Positions 54,661 through 62,773 of a stretch of 64,000 nucleotides of DNA are shown here, piece after piece. This DNA comes from Pseudomaricurvus hydrocarbonicus (GTDB taxonomy: Bacteria; Pseudomonadota; Gammaproteobacteria; Pseudomonadales; Cellvibrionaceae). Position 1 is the stretch's first letter; every line of letters begins with the position of its first letter. The translations under genes and the position numbers were made by a program. The notes beneath the pieces were generated by a model that saw nothing but the letters and a program-made list of their open reading frames with translations, had not been told where the DNA came from and did no database searches. The stretch covers positions 1-64,000 of the forward strand of contig NZ_JAAONZ010000018.1 in assembly GCF_011602365.1 (NCBI RefSeq). Reading direction: 5' to 3'.

Positions 54661-55976
54661 CAGCCTGCCGCCATTAAAGCTTCAATGTCGTCTATGGTTT
54701 TCGGCACCGCAGAAGTCAGCACCTCACACCCCTCTTTGGTGATCAGCACATCGTCTTCGATGCGAATTCCAATGCCGCGCCATTTGGCGTCCACCCCGGC
54801 GTTATCCGCAGCGACGTAAATCCCCGGCTCCACGGTCATGCACATGCCGGGCTCCAGCACTCGCCACTCGCCACCGACGCGGTAATCCCCCACATCGTGG
54901 ACATCGATCCCCAGCCAGTGGCCTATGCGGTGCATGTAAAATTCTTTATAGGCTTCCTGCTCAATCAACTCGGCGACATCGCCGATCAACAGCCCCAGTT
55001 CTACCAACCCCTCGGTGATTACCTGCACCGAGGCTTCGTGGGGATCGTTCCAGTGATGCCCGGGCTTGATCACCGCAATGGCGGCTTCCTGGGCTTTGAG
55101 GGTCAGCTCATAGAGTGCCCGCTGTTCAGCATTGAAGGTGCCATTGACCGGGAAGGTACGGGTGATATCCGCAGCATAGTAGTCCAGCTCACAGCCGGCA
55201 TCGATGAGCACCAGGTCCCCATCCTTGAGCTCATCACTGTTTTCCACATAGTGCAGAATACAGCCGTTCTTGCCCCCGCCGACGATGGTGTTGTAGGCCG
55301 GGAAGCGGGCGCCATGAAAGGCAAATTCGTGCTGGATCTCCGCCTCCAGCTGATATTCATACATCCCCGGCTTACACAGCCGCATGGCTCGGGCATGGGC
55401 ATTGGCCGAAATTTCCCCGGCGCGGCGCATCACCCGGACTTCCGCCGCGCTCTTGTACAGGCGCATATCGTGCAGGAAGTGATCCAGATCGAGAAACTCA
55501 CCCGGCGGGATGGCTCCGGTGCGCACCTGGGCCCGGATCGCATTGACCCACACCATCACCTGATGATCGAAGTCGGCGTCTTTGCCCATGGCGTAGTACA
55601 CCCGCTCACGCCCCTCGATCAGGCCCGGCAGGATGTCATCAATGTCATCGATGGGGAAGGCATCGTCCGCCCCAAACCGATCACAGGCACCTTCAGGTCC
55701 GGCGCGGTAGCCATTCCAGGTTTCTTTTTCCCGGTCCCGCTCCCGACAGAAGAGCACAAACTCGCCGTGCTCACGCCCGGGGATCAACACCAGCACCGAC
55801 TCCGGTTCGGTAAAACCCGTGAGATAATAAAAATCACTGTCCTGTCGGAAGTTGTACTCGGTGTCCCGCGAGCGCACCTTCTCCTGCGCGGCGGGTAAGA
55901 TGACAATGCTGTTGGGCTCCATCATCGACATCAGTTTGTTACGACGACGAGCGAATTCCTGCTTGGTGATACTCAT
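54660..55976 (-). CDS. pepP: Xaa-Pro aminopeptidase
   Basis: 438-residue M24B metallopeptidase removing N-terminal residues before proline. The N-terminal creatinase-like domain begins ITKQEFARRRNKLM and contains NSIVILPAAQE. The two-metal site is complete: DAGCELDYYAADITRTFP, HRIGHWLGIDVHDVG, TVEPGIYV and GIGIRIEDDVL. The ATG at 55976 has CAGGAG 5-6 bases upstream; five more in-frame residues upstream are unsupported. Second gene of ygfB-pepP-ubiH-ubiI. Confidence 0.95.
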   Translation of the reverse strand: MSITKQEFARRRNKLMSMMEPNSIVILPAAQEKVRSRDTEYNFRQDSDFYYLTGFTEPESVLVLIPGREHGEFVLFCRERDREKETWNGYRAGPEGACDRFGADDAFPIDDIDDILPGLIEGRERVYYAMGKDADFDHQVMVWVNAIRAQVRTGAIPPGEFLDLDHFLHDMRLYKSAAEVRVMRRAGEISANAHARAMRLCKPGMYEYQLEAEIQHEFAFHGARFPAYNTIVGGGKNGCILHYVENSDELKDGDLVLIDAGCELDYYAADITRTFPVNGTFNAEQRALYELTLKAQEAAIAVIKPGHHWNDPHEASVQVITEGLVELGLLIGDVAELIEQEAYKEFYMHRIGHWLGIDVHDVGDYRVGGEWRVLEPGMCMTVEPGIYVAADNAGVDAKWRGIGIRIEDDVLITKEGCEVLTSAVPKTIDDIEALMAAG

Positions 55977-56017
55977 TAAAACTCCTGCCAATCCCGGGCA
56001 ACGGTACGTTGGTTCTT

Positions 56018-56058
56018 TTTTAACGTGGGGTCTCTTTTAACGCGGGGTCTCTTTTAAC
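56018..56058. repeat. 17-bp tandem repeat between ygfB and pepP
   Basis: Two 17-bp units, TTTTAACGTGGGGTCTC (56018) and TTTTAACGCGGGGTCTC (56035), plus a partial TTTTAAC. It lies in the 99-base gap of the operon. Confidence 0.85.
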
Positions 56059-56075
56059 AAGAATGAATGACCGCG

Positions 56076-56663
56076 TCAGTGCAGCACCGGCTCTGAAGGT
56101 TTTTTCTGACCAAAATCCATATAGAGAGTCAGCACCGCCATGCGCACATATTCCACAATTTCCGAAAAATCGGCTTCAGCGTCCTCGTCCTCAGCACTTT
56201 CACCAATGCTGACGATGGCCGCCAGGTCGCGCAGAGCTTCTGCCGCATCCGGGGAAAACTCCGCCTCGGGGTCAAGACCCGCACTGCCAAACCCGGACAA
56301 GAAACCATGACACCACTCTCCCAGAGCCGCCGTGCGACGCTCCAGTTCGGCATCGTCTGCGGGCAGCAGGATCTGAAAGCCGTAATTACTGTCTTCCAAC
56401 TGCCCCAGAGTGGCATGGTACAGACGGGCAATGGCGGTCTGCCCCAGGCCTTGCGGGTCGCCCACGACACCCTCCTCTTCGCTGGTAATCACATCCAGAA
56501 ACGTCAACGCCTCCTGCGACCACTCTTCGCCGCTCAAACGCACTCCGCCACACAACTTGCCACACAACATACCGTGCAGCTCCGACGGACTGTTGAGAGC
56601 CCCGAGGGGAACCAGCAGGTGGTTCAGTTCTTCAAACGAAATCAAAAGCTCTTGGTTACTCAT
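56076..56663 (-). CDS. UPF0149 family protein YgfB
   Basis: 195-residue soluble, acidic, helical protein. ELHGMLCGKLCGG near residue 28 and WCHGFLSGFG in the middle are UPF0149 signatures. It has the usual place upstream of pepP. The family's role is ill defined; in Pseudomonas it has been linked to regulation of a cell-wall recycling gene. Divergent from the TIGR02449/zapA unit. Confidence 0.92.
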   Translation of the reverse strand: MSNQELLISFEELNHLLVPLGALNSPSELHGMLCGKLCGGVRLSGEEWSQEALTFLDVITSEEEGVVGDPQGLGQTAIARLYHATLGQLEDSNYGFQILLPADDAELERRTAALGEWCHGFLSGFGSAGLDPEAEFSPDAAEALRDLAAIVSIGESAEDEDAEADFSEIVEYVRMAVLTLYMDFGQKKPSEPVLH

Positions 56664-56950
56664 AATCTATCCACATCTCATTGATACGGAATCCTATCAC
56701 GAAAGCCCCGGCAGGCTAAAAACTGAGGGGGGTTACTGAGCGTCGCCCGCGCCGTCTCCGAGCGCGATGTCAGCGTCGGCCAACCAAGCCACAAAATCAG
56801 TATTTTTCTTGAAATAACAGTGCGATAGGGCATGTTTTGCAGTTCATTTCTAGAAACGTGAGTCTGGGTTGTTGACCCCTTACCAGAGGCACAATATAGT
56901 AGCTCGAATCTGATTAGTAGCTCGAAAACCGATCACAGGCCTCTAAACTT

Positions 56951-57181
56951 ATGACAGACCAGCCACTTCTTGCGTTTGAACACAAACTCGATCAACTGAT
57001 TCAGGTCTGTTCACGACTGCATGATGAAAACATTCAGCTGCAAAAAGCAGTGGCCGCGTCCAAGCTCAAAGAGTCCGACTGGCAGGTGGAACGTGCCCGT
57101 CTGATCGAAAAAAATGAACTGGCAAAAACCCGCGTAGAAGCGATGATTTCCCGGCTGAAAAGCCTCGAAGAGCAAAGCTGA
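56951..57181 (+). CDS. TIGR02449 family coiled-coil protein
   Basis: 76 residues, almost wholly coiled coil (FEHKLDQLIQVCSRLHDENIQLQKAV..., ending ISRLKSLEEQS), resembling the small division proteins ZapB and SlyX in design. It fits TIGR02449, whose members usually sit just before zapA, as here. A link to cell division is inferred from position. Confidence 0.85.
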   Translation: MTDQPLLAFEHKLDQLIQVCSRLHDENIQLQKAVAASKLKESDWQVERARLIEKNELAKTRVEAMISRLKSLEEQS

Positions 57182-57236
57182 TGACACCGCCGGCAAACTC
57201 CAGTGTTAAGGTAGCAGGGCATTAAGCACTGCTGCA

Positions 57237-57314
57237 GGTTTTATGAACTACAGTGAGTTGTTGGTTTTATGAACCGTCGTTGGTTGTTGGTTTTAGGAAC
57301 CCTAGTAGGTTTTT
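57237..57314. repeat. 26-bp tandem repeat, three units
   Basis: Units beginning GGTTTTATGAAC (57237), GGTTTTATGAAC (57263) and GGTTTTAGGAAC (57289) have a strict 26-bp period; the second halves drift. The array lies upstream of zapA. Confidence 0.85.
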
Positions 57315-57332
57315 GGTAAGCCGTGGTGAAGG

Positions 57333-57371
57333 GCTGTAGTTGAAAGCTGTAGTTGAAAACTGTAGTTAAAG
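57333..57371. repeat. 13-bp tandem repeat, three units
   Basis: GCTGTAGTTGAAA twice, then ACTGTAGTTAAAG, ending 10 bases before the zapA start and so probably in its leader. The period is half that of the neighbouring array. Confidence 0.88.
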
Positions 57372-57381
57372 GATTGGAGCT

Positions 57382-57672
57382 ATGAAGAGCGAAACCGTTT
57401 TCGTCAAGATTCTCGACAAGGAATACCAGGTCGCCTGCCCCGCCGGCGAGCAGGACGCTCTGCTGCAGGCCGCTCGCAACCTCGACGAAAGAATGCGCAA
57501 AATACGCAGCAGCGGCTCGGTGATTGGGCTGGAACGCATTGCGGTGATGGCAGCGCTGAACCTGAGTCACGAATTGCTGGAAACCCAAAATCAGGCCAGC
57601 GATCTGCCCTCCAGCGGTGAGGCCCTGCAACGCCTGTCGGATAAAGTTGACCAGGCGCTGGAAAAGCTCTGA
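57382..57672 (+). CDS. zapA: Cell division protein ZapA
   Basis: 96-residue FtsZ-ring stabiliser. It has the ZapA globular head (VFVKILDKEYQVACPAGEQDALLQAARNLDERMR) followed by IERIAVMAALNLSHELL-type helix and a coiled-coil tail. GGATTGGAG sits directly before the ATG. It is followed by 6S RNA and ygfA in the classic order. Confidence 0.92.
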   Translation: MKSETVFVKILDKEYQVACPAGEQDALLQAARNLDERMRKIRSSGSVIGLERIAVMAALNLSHELLETQNQASDLPSSGEALQRLSDKVDQALEKL

Positions 57673-57764
57673 GCCCCCTCCCCCTCACTTCTGCTACGCT
57701 TTGCACCCGGCAAGGTTCTCGACGCCAATCAGCCCCATACGCCTAAATCCATCAAAGTTCAATA

Positions 57765-57793
57765 TTTAGACCCGCGCGCAACTGCGCTATAAT
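57765..57793 (+). promoter_or_regulatory. Promoter of 6S RNA
   Basis: TTTAGA at 57765-57770 and a perfect TATAAT at 57788-57793, 17 bases apart. Transcription should start near 57800-57801, where the 6S RNA fold begins. Confidence 0.8.
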
Positions 57794-57800
57794 GGACCCA

Positions 57801-57981
57801 ACCCTGAAGTGTTGGCCAGTGGACGAGTCCTCGAGCCGATAATGTATACCCCGGGGGTAACTCGCCAGTGCCAGTGTGCATGTCCGCTTGACGGAAAGCC
57901 TGAGGCATTGCAGGGACCCCCACCTTGAACCTTACGGTTCAAGGCCAAGTCGACAGCCGCACATTCGGGGCTTCATTTTTT
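57801..57981 (+). ncRNA. ssrS: 6S RNA
   Basis: About 181 bases between zapA and ygfA, the usual home of ssrS. Its ends can pair (CCTGAAG near 57804 with CTTCA near 57971), the middle has the long G/C-rich closing stem and open bubble that mimic an open promoter, and the internal hairpin CTTGAACC...GGTTCAAG is present at 57923-57943. A T-run (57976-57981) ends it. It binds sigma-70 RNA polymerase in stationary phase. Confidence 0.9.
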
Positions 57982-57996
57982 CGCCAGCGGAACGTT

Positions 57997-58614
57997 ATGG
58001 AAAACCGCCAAACTCTGCGCAAAACCCTCAGAGCCCGCCGCCGGGCCTTATCCCCACGACAACAACAGCAAGCCGCCCAGCAACTGCTCCGAAAACTTAA
58101 GCAACAACCGCTATTTTTACGCAGTCAGCGCGTAGCCTTTTACTTGCCCAATGACGGAGAGATTGACCCGCGCCCATTGATCCGGGAAGCCTGGCGTCGC
58201 GGCAAGCACTGTTATCTGCCGGTACTCGCCCCGGGCTCAGACAACCACCTCTGGTTTGTGCGCCACACCCCCACCACGCCCTTGCAGAAAAACCGTTTTG
58301 GCATTCCCGAGCCCAAGGCTCTCCACCAACACCGTTTTCTGGCGCAACAATTGGATGTGGTGTTTTTGCCGCTGGTGGGGTTTGATCGCCAGGGCGGGCG
58401 CATGGGCATGGGGGGCGGATTTTACGATCGCAGCTTTGCTTTCAAACTAGCCTCCCCGAGCCACAAACCGTACCTCGTTGGGCTGGCACACCACTGTCAG
58501 CAGGTGGACCAGTTGCAGCTGGCACACTGGGACATTCCTCTCAGCGCCATTGCCACAGATCGGGAAATTATTGTCCCTGCTGCCCGCGCAATCCAACGCG
58601 ACTTTTTCACCTGA
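57997..58614 (+). CDS. ygfA: 5-formyltetrahydrofolate cyclo-ligase
   Basis: 205-residue ATP-dependent enzyme converting 5-formyl-THF to 5,10-methenyl-THF. It starts ENRQTLRKTLRARRRALSP; the substrate motif VAFYLPNDGEIDPRPLI and the C-terminal nucleotide loop FDRQGGRMGMGGGFYDRSF are characteristic. The ATG at 57997 has GGA six bases upstream; the open frame extends back to 57925, but that would overlap 6S RNA and is unlike the family. Confidence 0.93.
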   Translation: MENRQTLRKTLRARRRALSPRQQQQAAQQLLRKLKQQPLFLRSQRVAFYLPNDGEIDPRPLIREAWRRGKHCYLPVLAPGSDNHLWFVRHTPTTPLQKNRFGIPEPKALHQHRFLAQQLDVVFLPLVGFDRQGGRMGMGGGFYDRSFAFKLASPSHKPYLVGLAHHCQQVDQLQLAHWDIPLSAIATDREIIVPAARAIQRDFFT

Positions 58615-58671
58615 CCAGCAGGAACCTTAAACACCGCCGTTCACCCTACCACTGACGGAGCGCAGGCACTG

Positions 58672-59073
58672 ATGACCTTTGAACAAGCCAGAGCTTACCT
58701 ATTGAACAAGCCGCAAGCGCTGGAAGACTTTCCCTTCTACCCGGACATTCCGGTGTTTAAAGTCAAAGGCAAAATGTTCGCATCACTCAGCCGAGACCAG
58801 AGCACGGCTCGCATGAATGTAAAATGTGACCCCGAGCAGGCACTGGCACTGCGTTTCTTTTTTGACGGGGTCAAGCCCGGCTACCACATGAACAAAAAAC
58901 ATTGGAACACCGTGACGCTGAACAGCGACGTGCCGGATGAGGAGATCAAGCGGATGATTGACCATTCCTATGGGCTGGTGGTGAAAGGCTTAAAGAAGTG
59001 CGAGCGCACTGCGCTGGAGTTGAGCTACGGCACCGCCGTCATCTACACCGATGTCATCGGCAAGGCACCGTAA
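58672..59073 (+). CDS. MmcQ/YjbR family protein
   Basis: 133-residue single-domain protein. The fold pattern (LEDFPFYPDIPVFKVKGKMFASLSRD, VKCDPEQALALR, GYHMNKKHWNTVTL) is that of MmcQ/YjbR, a small DNA-binding-like fold of uncertain role. It ends four bases from the convergent exonuclease-phosphatase gene. Confidence 0.88.
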   Translation: MTFEQARAYLLNKPQALEDFPFYPDIPVFKVKGKMFASLSRDQSTARMNVKCDPEQALALRFFFDGVKPGYHMNKKHWNTVTLNSDVPDEEIKRMIDHSYGLVVKGLKKCERTALELSYGTAVIYTDVIGKAP

Positions 59074-59077
59074 CGGC

Positions 59078-60166
59078 TCACTGCTGCAAGCTGAACACAC
59101 CTATCACCGGCAAGTGGTCCGACACATCCAGCGTATCGTGTTGACGGATGTATGCCTGGTGTAACCGCCACTGGTGACTGTAAAACAAATAATCGATGGT
59201 CCGATCAGGCGCTGAGACTCTGGGATCATTAGGGAAATGGGTGTACCAACGAGCAGCACCTTCAGCCAACAAATGTTCACTTGAGGGTATGGCCCGATAG
59301 CGCTGGTACAAGGCCGTGACAGCAGAGTCTTCGTCGTAAATATGACCGAAGTCCCGGCTGATCCTCTGCCACTGTGCCTTACCGTCGTCAGGCAATAAAT
59401 TGAAATCCCCGCCAAACACCCAGGGGATATTTTTCTCGTCCAGCGACGTCAGCAGCGCCAGGCTGGTGCCCACCTGTCGGGACATCAACTCGGACCCTTC
59501 CCCCCAGGCATCAAAGTGGGTATTCAGCAAAGCCACCGGCTGGCCGGAATCTGTCGCGATCCAGGACTCCAGGATGGCACGCTGGAAATAAAAGCGCCGG
59601 GTTAACGGATCATTGTCCATCAACGGTAATTGATGCCGGCGCGCCTGCGTCATCGGATAGCGCGACAAGGTGGTCAGTTTCATGCTGACAGCCCCCATCA
59701 CTTTAGGGTGTAACACCAGACCTGCCTGCCAATAATGGGCATTCGCCTGGCAAGGGTAAGCGTGATCCCCCAAGCGCTGCTGTAATGCCGCCAACTGATC
59801 CTCAAAGCCGGTTCGACGATCGTGCTCGTCGTTGATTTCCTGCAGCATGACCACATCTGGATTTTCATCACGCAGGATTTGCGCGACCCGATCCAGGGTC
59901 CACTCGGTATCCTCGCGACGGGGTCTGGTGTCCGGACCGCCTTCGACATCGTAGAAAAAAACGTAGTTTTTGCCCGCCATGTACTGCACGTTAAAGCTCA
60001 ACACTTTTAACGGTTGCGAAGCGTCTGGCCAGGGGTTGACCTGGCGATCACAGGACGGCGTGACCTCGACGACCGGCGGATACCAAACCACCGACTGCCA
60101 GGCCCAGCCAATGACCAGCAGCACCGCCAACCCTATCACGGCCAGACCGTAAAACACTTTTTTCAT
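59078..60166 (-). CDS. Membrane-anchored endonuclease/exonuclease/phosphatase family protein
   Basis: 362 residues. One N-terminal helix (VFYGLAVIGLAVLLVIGWAWQSVVWY) anchors or exports it. The EEP fold follows with LSFNVQYMAG, VMLQEINDEHDRR (metal Glu), LLNTHFDAWGEGSE, VFGGDFNLLP and SDHLPVIGVF. The substrate (nucleic acid, phosphoinositide or sphingomyelin-like) cannot be told. It faces the periplasm by topology. Confidence 0.85.
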   Translation of the reverse strand: MKKVFYGLAVIGLAVLLVIGWAWQSVVWYPPVVEVTPSCDRQVNPWPDASQPLKVLSFNVQYMAGKNYVFFYDVEGGPDTRPRREDTEWTLDRVAQILRDENPDVVMLQEINDEHDRRTGFEDQLAALQQRLGDHAYPCQANAHYWQAGLVLHPKVMGAVSMKLTTLSRYPMTQARRHQLPLMDNDPLTRRFYFQRAILESWIATDSGQPVALLNTHFDAWGEGSELMSRQVGTSLALLTSLDEKNIPWVFGGDFNLLPDDGKAQWQRISRDFGHIYDEDSAVTALYQRYRAIPSSEHLLAEGAARWYTHFPNDPRVSAPDRTIDYLFYSHQWRLHQAYIRQHDTLDVSDHLPVIGVFSLQQ

Positions 60167-60260
60167 ACTGCCAGAAATCCTGCGCTTACAGACTGAACGA
60201 TTGGCGATGTCATGGTTGTCGATTCAATGCCGCGATCTGAGGGCTGGAGCCCCGAAGGTG

Positions 60261-60740
60261 TTACAGTGCCGCCAGAATGGTTTCTGCACTGCTCTTGTCG
60301 ATCTCACCGGAATCCACATTCAGCAGTTCGACCACACCGTCATTGACGATCATGGCGTAGCGCTGGCTGCGCACCGACCCCAATCCAAAACCGCTGGCAT
60401 CCATGGTCAGACCCAGTGCCGTCGCCAGCTCACCGTTACCATCGGCCAGCATGGTGATGTGCTCGGCATTCTGATCTTTGCCCCAGGCTGCCATGACAAA
60501 CGCATCGTTCACCGCGGTACAAATCACTTCATCAACGCCCTTGGCTTTGATCTCATCAACCTTTACCACATAACCTGGCAGGTGAGTCATGGAGCAGCCG
60601 GGTGTAAACGCGCCCGGTACCGCCATCATCACCACTTTCTTGCCGGCAAACAACTCGTCGGTGGTTACTGTTTCCGGACCTTTTTCGCCCATCACCTTCA
60701 ATTCAACCGAAGGAATTTTGTCACCTACTTGAATAGTCAT
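60261..60740 (-). CDS. Peroxiredoxin, Prx5 type
   Basis: 159-residue thiol peroxidase. The peroxidatic cysteine lies in VPGAFTPGCSMTHLPGYV, a Prx5 signature, and the catalytic arginine in GLGSVRSQRYAMIV. Neighbouring glutathione genes are not linked, though Prx5 proteins often use glutaredoxin, two of which are encoded in this window. The ATG at 60740 follows GGAGAG by 6 bases; the longer frame upstream is unsupported. Confidence 0.92.
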   Translation of the reverse strand: MTIQVGDKIPSVELKVMGEKGPETVTTDELFAGKKVVMMAVPGAFTPGCSMTHLPGYVVKVDEIKAKGVDEVICTAVNDAFVMAAWGKDQNAEHITMLADGNGELATALGLTMDASGFGLGSVRSQRYAMIVNDGVVELLNVDSGEIDKSSAETILAAL

Positions 60741-61012
60741 TATCACTCTCCTAAAAAACTGTGAATGCCGCTGCTTCAGGCATGATCGGTAAACGGCTCT
60801 TCTGATGGCGTTAAAAGCCTTGGCGTTGACACCGCCAAGACCCTTTTGGTCAGCAGGCAACGACGTTAATCCAAACCCTGCTATAGCGCAAGCTCACAGC
60901 TGCTTTGCGTTTAAAAGCACAATTTTCACGGATTGTGCAAATAACCGCTGCATAAGCCAAACGGGATAACTATACTCGCGCCATTGTCCCCGCGGGTTAA
61001 TAAGGATACACC

Positions 61013-62026
61013 ATGCGCACTTCACTGCTTCTTATCTTCATCACAACGGCACTCCCTGCCTTTGCAGATGCACCGCAGGATTGCCGTACCCTCGGCGAAG
61101 ACACCGCCCGCCTGGCCTGCTATGACGAGCTGTTCGGCACTCCCGAGAGCCTGATCACAGAAACCGGAGTGGCGCCCACTGCAGAGCCAGAAACCGCCAC
61201 TGCGGCGCCGGACACCCAACAGGTTTCCGAAATGAAGATTCGCCTGAACAGCGAAGAGCAGCTGGCCGACAACCGCTTCGTCATCACTCCCCATCGCCAA
61301 ACCTACATTTTGCCGTACACCTATCTGCAGGACCCAAACACCAAGCCTTATCAAAACATTGCCGCCGCGCTGGAAGATCAGGGGTTGGATAACGAAGAAA
61401 TCAAATTTCAAATCAGCTTCAAAATTCCGTTGTACGATGACTTTCTGGTGAAGGGCTCCACCCTGTGGGCGGGCTATACCCAGGTCTCTTTGTGGCAGGC
61501 CTACAATGACGATGCCTCCGCTCCGTTTCGGGAGACCAATTACGAACCGGAAATTTTCTGGTCCCTTCCCGTAGAAGCCAACGTCTTTGGCGCCACACTG
61601 GAAGAGGTCTCTCTCGGGGTTGGCCACCAGTCCAATGGCCGCTCCAGCGACTTGTCCCGCAGCTGGAACCGCGCGTTCGCCAGCTTTGTGCTGGCCAGAC
61701 ACCGCTGGGCTTTCGGCCTTAAAACCTGGTATCGAATTCCTGAAGACGAAACGCAGGACGACAATCCGGACATCGAGAAGTATCTGGGTTACGCGGACTT
61801 TATCGGCACCTACAAATGGGGTGACAATGTGTTCTCTGCGCAAATCCGCAACAACTTTCGCAGCAAGGACAATCACACCTCCACCACGCTCAGCCTGAGC
61901 ATCCCCTTTCCCGGCCGGATTAACGGTTACATCGAATACGTGGATGGGTATGGCGAAACGCTGATTGATTACAACCATCGCAACCAGCGCATCGGCATTG
62001 GGTTTATTTTGAACGATTGGTTTTAA
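61013..62026 (+). CDS. pldA: Outer membrane phospholipase A
   Basis: 337-residue outer-membrane beta barrel that hydrolyses misplaced phospholipids. A signal peptide (LLLIFITTALPAFA) is followed by a cysteine-pair segment (DCRTLGEDTARLACYDELFG, resembling type VI-associated or YbgF-like caps) and the OMPLA domain. The active site is intact: GVGHQSNGRSSDLSRSWNR carries the His and Ser. It ends in a phenylalanine, as barrels do. Confidence 0.92.
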   Translation: MRTSLLLIFITTALPAFADAPQDCRTLGEDTARLACYDELFGTPESLITETGVAPTAEPETATAAPDTQQVSEMKIRLNSEEQLADNRFVITPHRQTYILPYTYLQDPNTKPYQNIAAALEDQGLDNEEIKFQISFKIPLYDDFLVKGSTLWAGYTQVSLWQAYNDDASAPFRETNYEPEIFWSLPVEANVFGATLEEVSLGVGHQSNGRSSDLSRSWNRAFASFVLARHRWAFGLKTWYRIPEDETQDDNPDIEKYLGYADFIGTYKWGDNVFSAQIRNNFRSKDNHTSTTLSLSIPFPGRINGYIEYVDGYGETLIDYNHRNQRIGIGFILNDWF

Positions 62027-62028
62027 GG

Positions 62029-62094
62029 GCGAGTAGCGAGTAGCCACCCCAGGGTGCCCTCTCTTGCTGCGCAATTCACCTTGGAGTAGCGAGT
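62029..62094 (+). repeat. Dispersed intergenic element, copy C
   Basis: Bounded by GCGAGT motifs (62029, 62036 and 62089), 2 bases past the pldA stop. The core CCAGGGTGCCCTCTCTTG then CTGCGCAATTCACCTTGG matches copy B closely. The GGAG at its right end is the only ribosome-binding site for the next gene. Confidence 0.8.
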
Positions 62095-62096
62095 AT

Positions 62097-62585
62097 ATGA
62101 CCAAGACCGAGGCGTTGATTCAACAACTGCAGCTTGAAGCCCACGTGGAGGGCGGCTTTTTTCGCCGCACCTATGAGTCCGGCGAGCGGCCGTTACTGGA
62201 CACCGCCTACGGGCCGCGCTTGCGCCTGACATCGATTCTCTACCTGCTCACCCGCACTGCGCCTATCGGTCGCTGGCACCTCAACCGCTCCGACATCCTG
62301 CACTTTTACCATTTGGGCGAGCCCATCCGTTATTACCTGATTGATGACTGTGGCCAGCTCAGCACTCACACCCTGGGGCCTGACCCGTCACAGGGGCATC
62401 AGCTGCAACTGGTCGTCCCCGGCGGGGTCTGGAAGGCGTCGCACCTGCCGCACGGTGATTACGGCCTGATCAGCGAAGCCGTTTGCCCGGGGTTTGAATT
62501 TGACGACATGAGCCTCGGAGCGCGCGCGCAATTACTGCACCGGTTTCCTCAGCACGCCGCCCTGATTGAGCAGTTCACGCCCTAA
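62097..62585 (+). CDS. Cupin, DUF985 family
   Basis: 162-residue beta-barrel protein. LEAHVEGGFFRRTYES, TSILYLLTRTAPIGRWHLNRSDILHFYHLGEPI and the late CPGFEFDDMSLG segment are DUF985 (cupin 5) signatures. The family includes proteins of unknown enzymatic role. The ATG at 62097 follows a GGAG lying inside the dispersed repeat copy C. Confidence 0.88.
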   Translation: MTKTEALIQQLQLEAHVEGGFFRRTYESGERPLLDTAYGPRLRLTSILYLLTRTAPIGRWHLNRSDILHFYHLGEPIRYYLIDDCGQLSTHTLGPDPSQGHQLQLVVPGGVWKASHLPHGDYGLISEAVCPGFEFDDMSLGARAQLLHRFPQHAALIEQFTP

Positions 62586-62688
62586 TCTCTGCTCATGCCA
62601 TAGCCCCCGCTGCTGCCCTAAGCTCTGTTCACTCACGTCTGATTACCTCTGCATTTAAGCGCTTGGCAAAACTTCCCCTGTCGCTATA

Positions 62689-62708
62689 TACTGTTTTTTT
62701 ATACAGTA
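62689..62708. promoter_or_regulatory. LexA (SOS) box
   Basis: TACTGTTTTTTTATACAGTA is a perfect CTGT-N8-ACAG LexA operator with the flanking T/A pair. It lies 65 bases before the UmuD homologue. Confidence 0.92.
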
Positions 62709-62773
62709 ACCGTATTTTGAACGATCGGTTTTCACTGCCGTTTAAACCCGTCACTACTTCAGAGGCTTGCGCC

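Noticed and set aside
57925-57996. Upstream extension of ygfA
   Set aside because: It would lie inside 6S RNA and its terminator, and the extra residues do not match the family.
61022-62104. 360-codon minus-strand frame over pldA
   Set aside because: Antisense shadow; pldA has a signal peptide, active site and terminal Phe on the plus strand.
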